A DNA stretch of 8,216 nucleotides. It comes from Clostridia bacterium. GTDB taxonomy: Bacteria > Bacillota_A > Clostridia > Oscillospirales > CAG-272. Location: positions 1-8,216 of the forward strand of contig JAFTHF010000219.1 of NCBI GenBank assembly GCA_017457545.1, given 5' to 3'. The notes below the pieces were generated by a model. It had not been told where the DNA came from, searched no databases, and saw only the letters and a list, made by a program, of their open reading frames with translations. A program made the position numbers and the translations under genes. Shown piece by piece: positions 7,213 to 8,216 of the stretch; within the stretch, counting starts at the first letter, position 1; each line of letters begins with the position of its first letter.

Positions 7213-7665
7213 ATGGAAAAAATAGCTAGCTTTACTGTTAACCACGACACAATAGAGGCAGGACTTTATATTTCACGCATTGACGGTGATATTGTTACCT
7301 ACGATATGAGAACACGTAAGCCTAATATGGGTGATTATATGGATAATCTTACAATGCACTCTGTTGAGCATATGTTTGCAACTTATGTAAGAAACTCTGA
7401 AATAGGAAATAAGGTTATATATTTTGGCCCTATGGGCTGTCAAACAGGCTTTTATCTTCTTGTAAGAGATGAGTCAAGCGACAATGTGCTTAAGGTGATT
7501 AAAGACGTTCTTAAAAGAATTATAAATCACGAGGGAGAGATATTTGGAAATAAGCGTGAGGAATGCGGTAATTACAGAAACCTCAATCTAGATGCTGCGA
7601 AGCTTGAATGCGAAAGATATCTTAACTGTCTTGAAGGTAGGGAGGTAACATTTAAATATGAATAA
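7213..7665 (+). CDS. luxS: S-ribosylhomocysteine lyase LuxS
   Basis: LuxS cleaves S-ribosylhomocysteine to homocysteine and 4,5-dihydroxy-2,3-pentanedione, the precursor of autoinducer 2. It is a cytosolic metalloenzyme, normally a homodimer. The 150-residue length is typical. The metal-binding motif H49-S-V-E52-H53 and the third ligand Cys118 (in REECGNY) are present, as are the catalytic Cys76 in GPMGCQTGFYLL, the substrate-loop DMRTRKPN (31-38) and the N-terminal SFTVNHDTI. Nothing is missing, so it should be active. AAGGAG at 7202-7207 overlaps the previous stop and lies 5 nt before the ATG. Its 3' end overlaps mtnN by 8 nt. Side by side, LuxS and MtnN make up the two-step route from S-adenosylhomocysteine to homocysteine. 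No AI-2 uptake genes are in the window, so recycling rather than signalling may be its main job. Confidence 0.97.
   Translation: MEKIASFTVNHDTIEAGLYISRIDGDIVTYDMRTRKPNMGDYMDNLTMHSVEHMFATYVRNSEIGNKVIYFGPMGCQTGFYLLVRDESSDNVLKVIKDVLKRIINHEGEIFGNKREECGNYRNLNLDAAKLECERYLNCLEGREVTFKYE
7639..7646 (+). promoter_or_regulatory. Ribosome binding site of mtnN inside luxS
   Basis: AGGGAGGT lies within the last luxS codons, with 11-12 nt to the mtnN ATG at 7658. The spacing is wider than for the other genes in this operon, but there is no better site and no other in-frame start nearby. Together with the 8-nt overlap, it suggests that mtnN translation depends on ribosomes finishing luxS. Confidence 0.6.
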
Positions 7666-8216
7666 TGTTATCGGTATTATTGGCGCAATGGAAATAGAGG
7701 TTTCAGGTCTTATTTCCGAAATGAAGGATGTAAAATCTACTGTATACGGTGGAATTACCTTTACTGAGGGTACACTTTGTGGCAAGAATGTGGTAATCTC
7801 TAAATGCGGTATAGGTAAGGTTTTTGCCTCTATGTGCGCACAGACAATGATTTTAAAATATTCCCCCGATATTATTATTAATACCGGTGTTGCGGGTGCA
7901 TTATCTGATGAGCTTTGTATAATGGATGCTGTAGTTGCAACCTCAGTTGTGCAGCACGATATGGATACAAGTCCGTTAGGCGACCCTAAAGGTCTTATTT
8001 CGGGCATAAATGTTGTTTATATAGAAAGCGATAAGGCTGTGTCTGAAAGGCTGTCTGAGGCTGCAAAATCCTTGGGAGTTAACACTGTTAGAGGTGTGAT
8101 TGCATCAGGAGACCAGTTTATTGCAGATAAAACAAAAAAGCAAGATATATCTACTTGCTTTAATGCTTCTGCATGCGAAATGGAGGGTGCTGCCATAGGT
8201 CAGGTATGTTACGTTA
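7658..8216 (+). CDS. mtnN: 5'-methylthioadenosine/S-adenosylhomocysteine nucleosidase (3' end cut by window)
   Basis: MtnN (Pfs) removes adenine from S-adenosylhomocysteine, 5'-methylthioadenosine and 5'-deoxyadenosine. The frame is open from the ATG at 7658 to the right edge: 186 residues of about 230. Visible: the N-terminal strand IGIIGAMEIEV with Glu14 at the place of the catalytic Glu12 of E. coli, NTGVAGAL (75-82), the SVVQHDMD segment (96-103), SGDQF (150-154), and EMEGAAIGQVCYV (174-186), where Glu176 matches E. coli Glu174, which contacts the ribose. The catalytic Asp (E. coli Asp197) is expected just beyond the edge. It starts inside luxS (8-nt overlap) and supplies the LuxS substrate, S-ribosylhomocysteine. 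The identification is firm; the only gap is the missing C-terminal part. Confidence 0.95.
   Translation, partial: MNNVIGIIGAMEIEVSGLISEMKDVKSTVYGGITFTEGTLCGKNVVISKCGIGKVFASMCAQTMILKYSPDIIINTGVAGALSDELCIMDAVVATSVVQHDMDTSPLGDPKGLISGINVVYIESDKAVSERLSEAAKSLGVNTVRGVIASGDQFIADKTKKQDISTCFNASACEMEGAAIGQVCYV

Noticed and set aside
7588..8007. 139-codon antisense ORF opposite luxS/mtnN
   Set aside because: It lies opposite two clear genes, has no recognisable domain, and is explained as a shadow of their codon pattern. The other minus-strand ORFs (for example 741-1076, 3303-3632, 6047-6340) are rejected for the same reason.
1..8216. Mobile elements, CRISPR arrays, tRNA or rRNA genes, riboswitches
   Set aside because: There is essentially no non-coding space, no repeats in array form, and no transposase or integrase; the window is accounted for by protein genes.

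Overview
The window reads as chromosomal DNA of a low-GC, endospore-forming Clostridia-type Firmicute, plausibly Lachnospiraceae-like. The grounds are a sporulation sigma factor of the SigK type, AT-rich codons, strong AGGAGG-type ribosome sites, and the gene order [PDZ/radical-SAM DUF512 protein]-der-plsY that is familiar from Clostridia. The organism assignment is an inference; no species is claimed. All genes lie on the + strand, and there is no sign of mobile elements, CRISPR arrays, tRNA or rRNA.

Layout: (1) 1-572 is the 3' part of a sigK-like gene; its true start is left of the window. (2) 573-635 is a short AT-rich gap holding a good housekeeping promoter (TTGATT, 17-nt spacer, TATAAT). 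(3) From 636 to the right edge runs one very tight gene string: a DUF512/radical SAM protein, der, plsY, a 766-codon ORF joining a SAM-dependent methyltransferase to a class II aldolase, a membrane-anchored alpha/beta hydrolase, luxS, and the 5' part of mtnN (pfs). Spacings are 1 nt, three ATGA (4-nt) overlaps, a 9-nt gap and an 8-nt overlap, and I see no internal terminator, so one long transcript is likely.

The front of the operon is housekeeping (ribosome assembly by Der, phosphatidic acid synthesis by PlsY). The rear centres on S-adenosylmethionine by-products: the methyltransferase makes S-adenosylhomocysteine, MtnN cleaves it to S-ribosylhomocysteine, and LuxS returns homocysteine while releasing the AI-2 precursor. 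The radical SAM protein would, if it is a true radical SAM enzyme, make 5'-deoxyadenosine, another MtnN substrate, and a class II aldolase could act on a sugar phosphate derived from it. That last link is a hypothesis.

The most notable point is the methyltransferase-aldolase ORF. Its second half begins at a methionine preceded by its own strong Shine-Dalgarno sequence, and both other forward frames meet a stop codon right at the junction. It therefore looks like two adjacent genes whose separating stop has been lost, by real mutation or by sequence error, rather than an old domain fusion. Otherwise the window is mostly ordinary core genome, and I do not see a clear new defence or mobile system.
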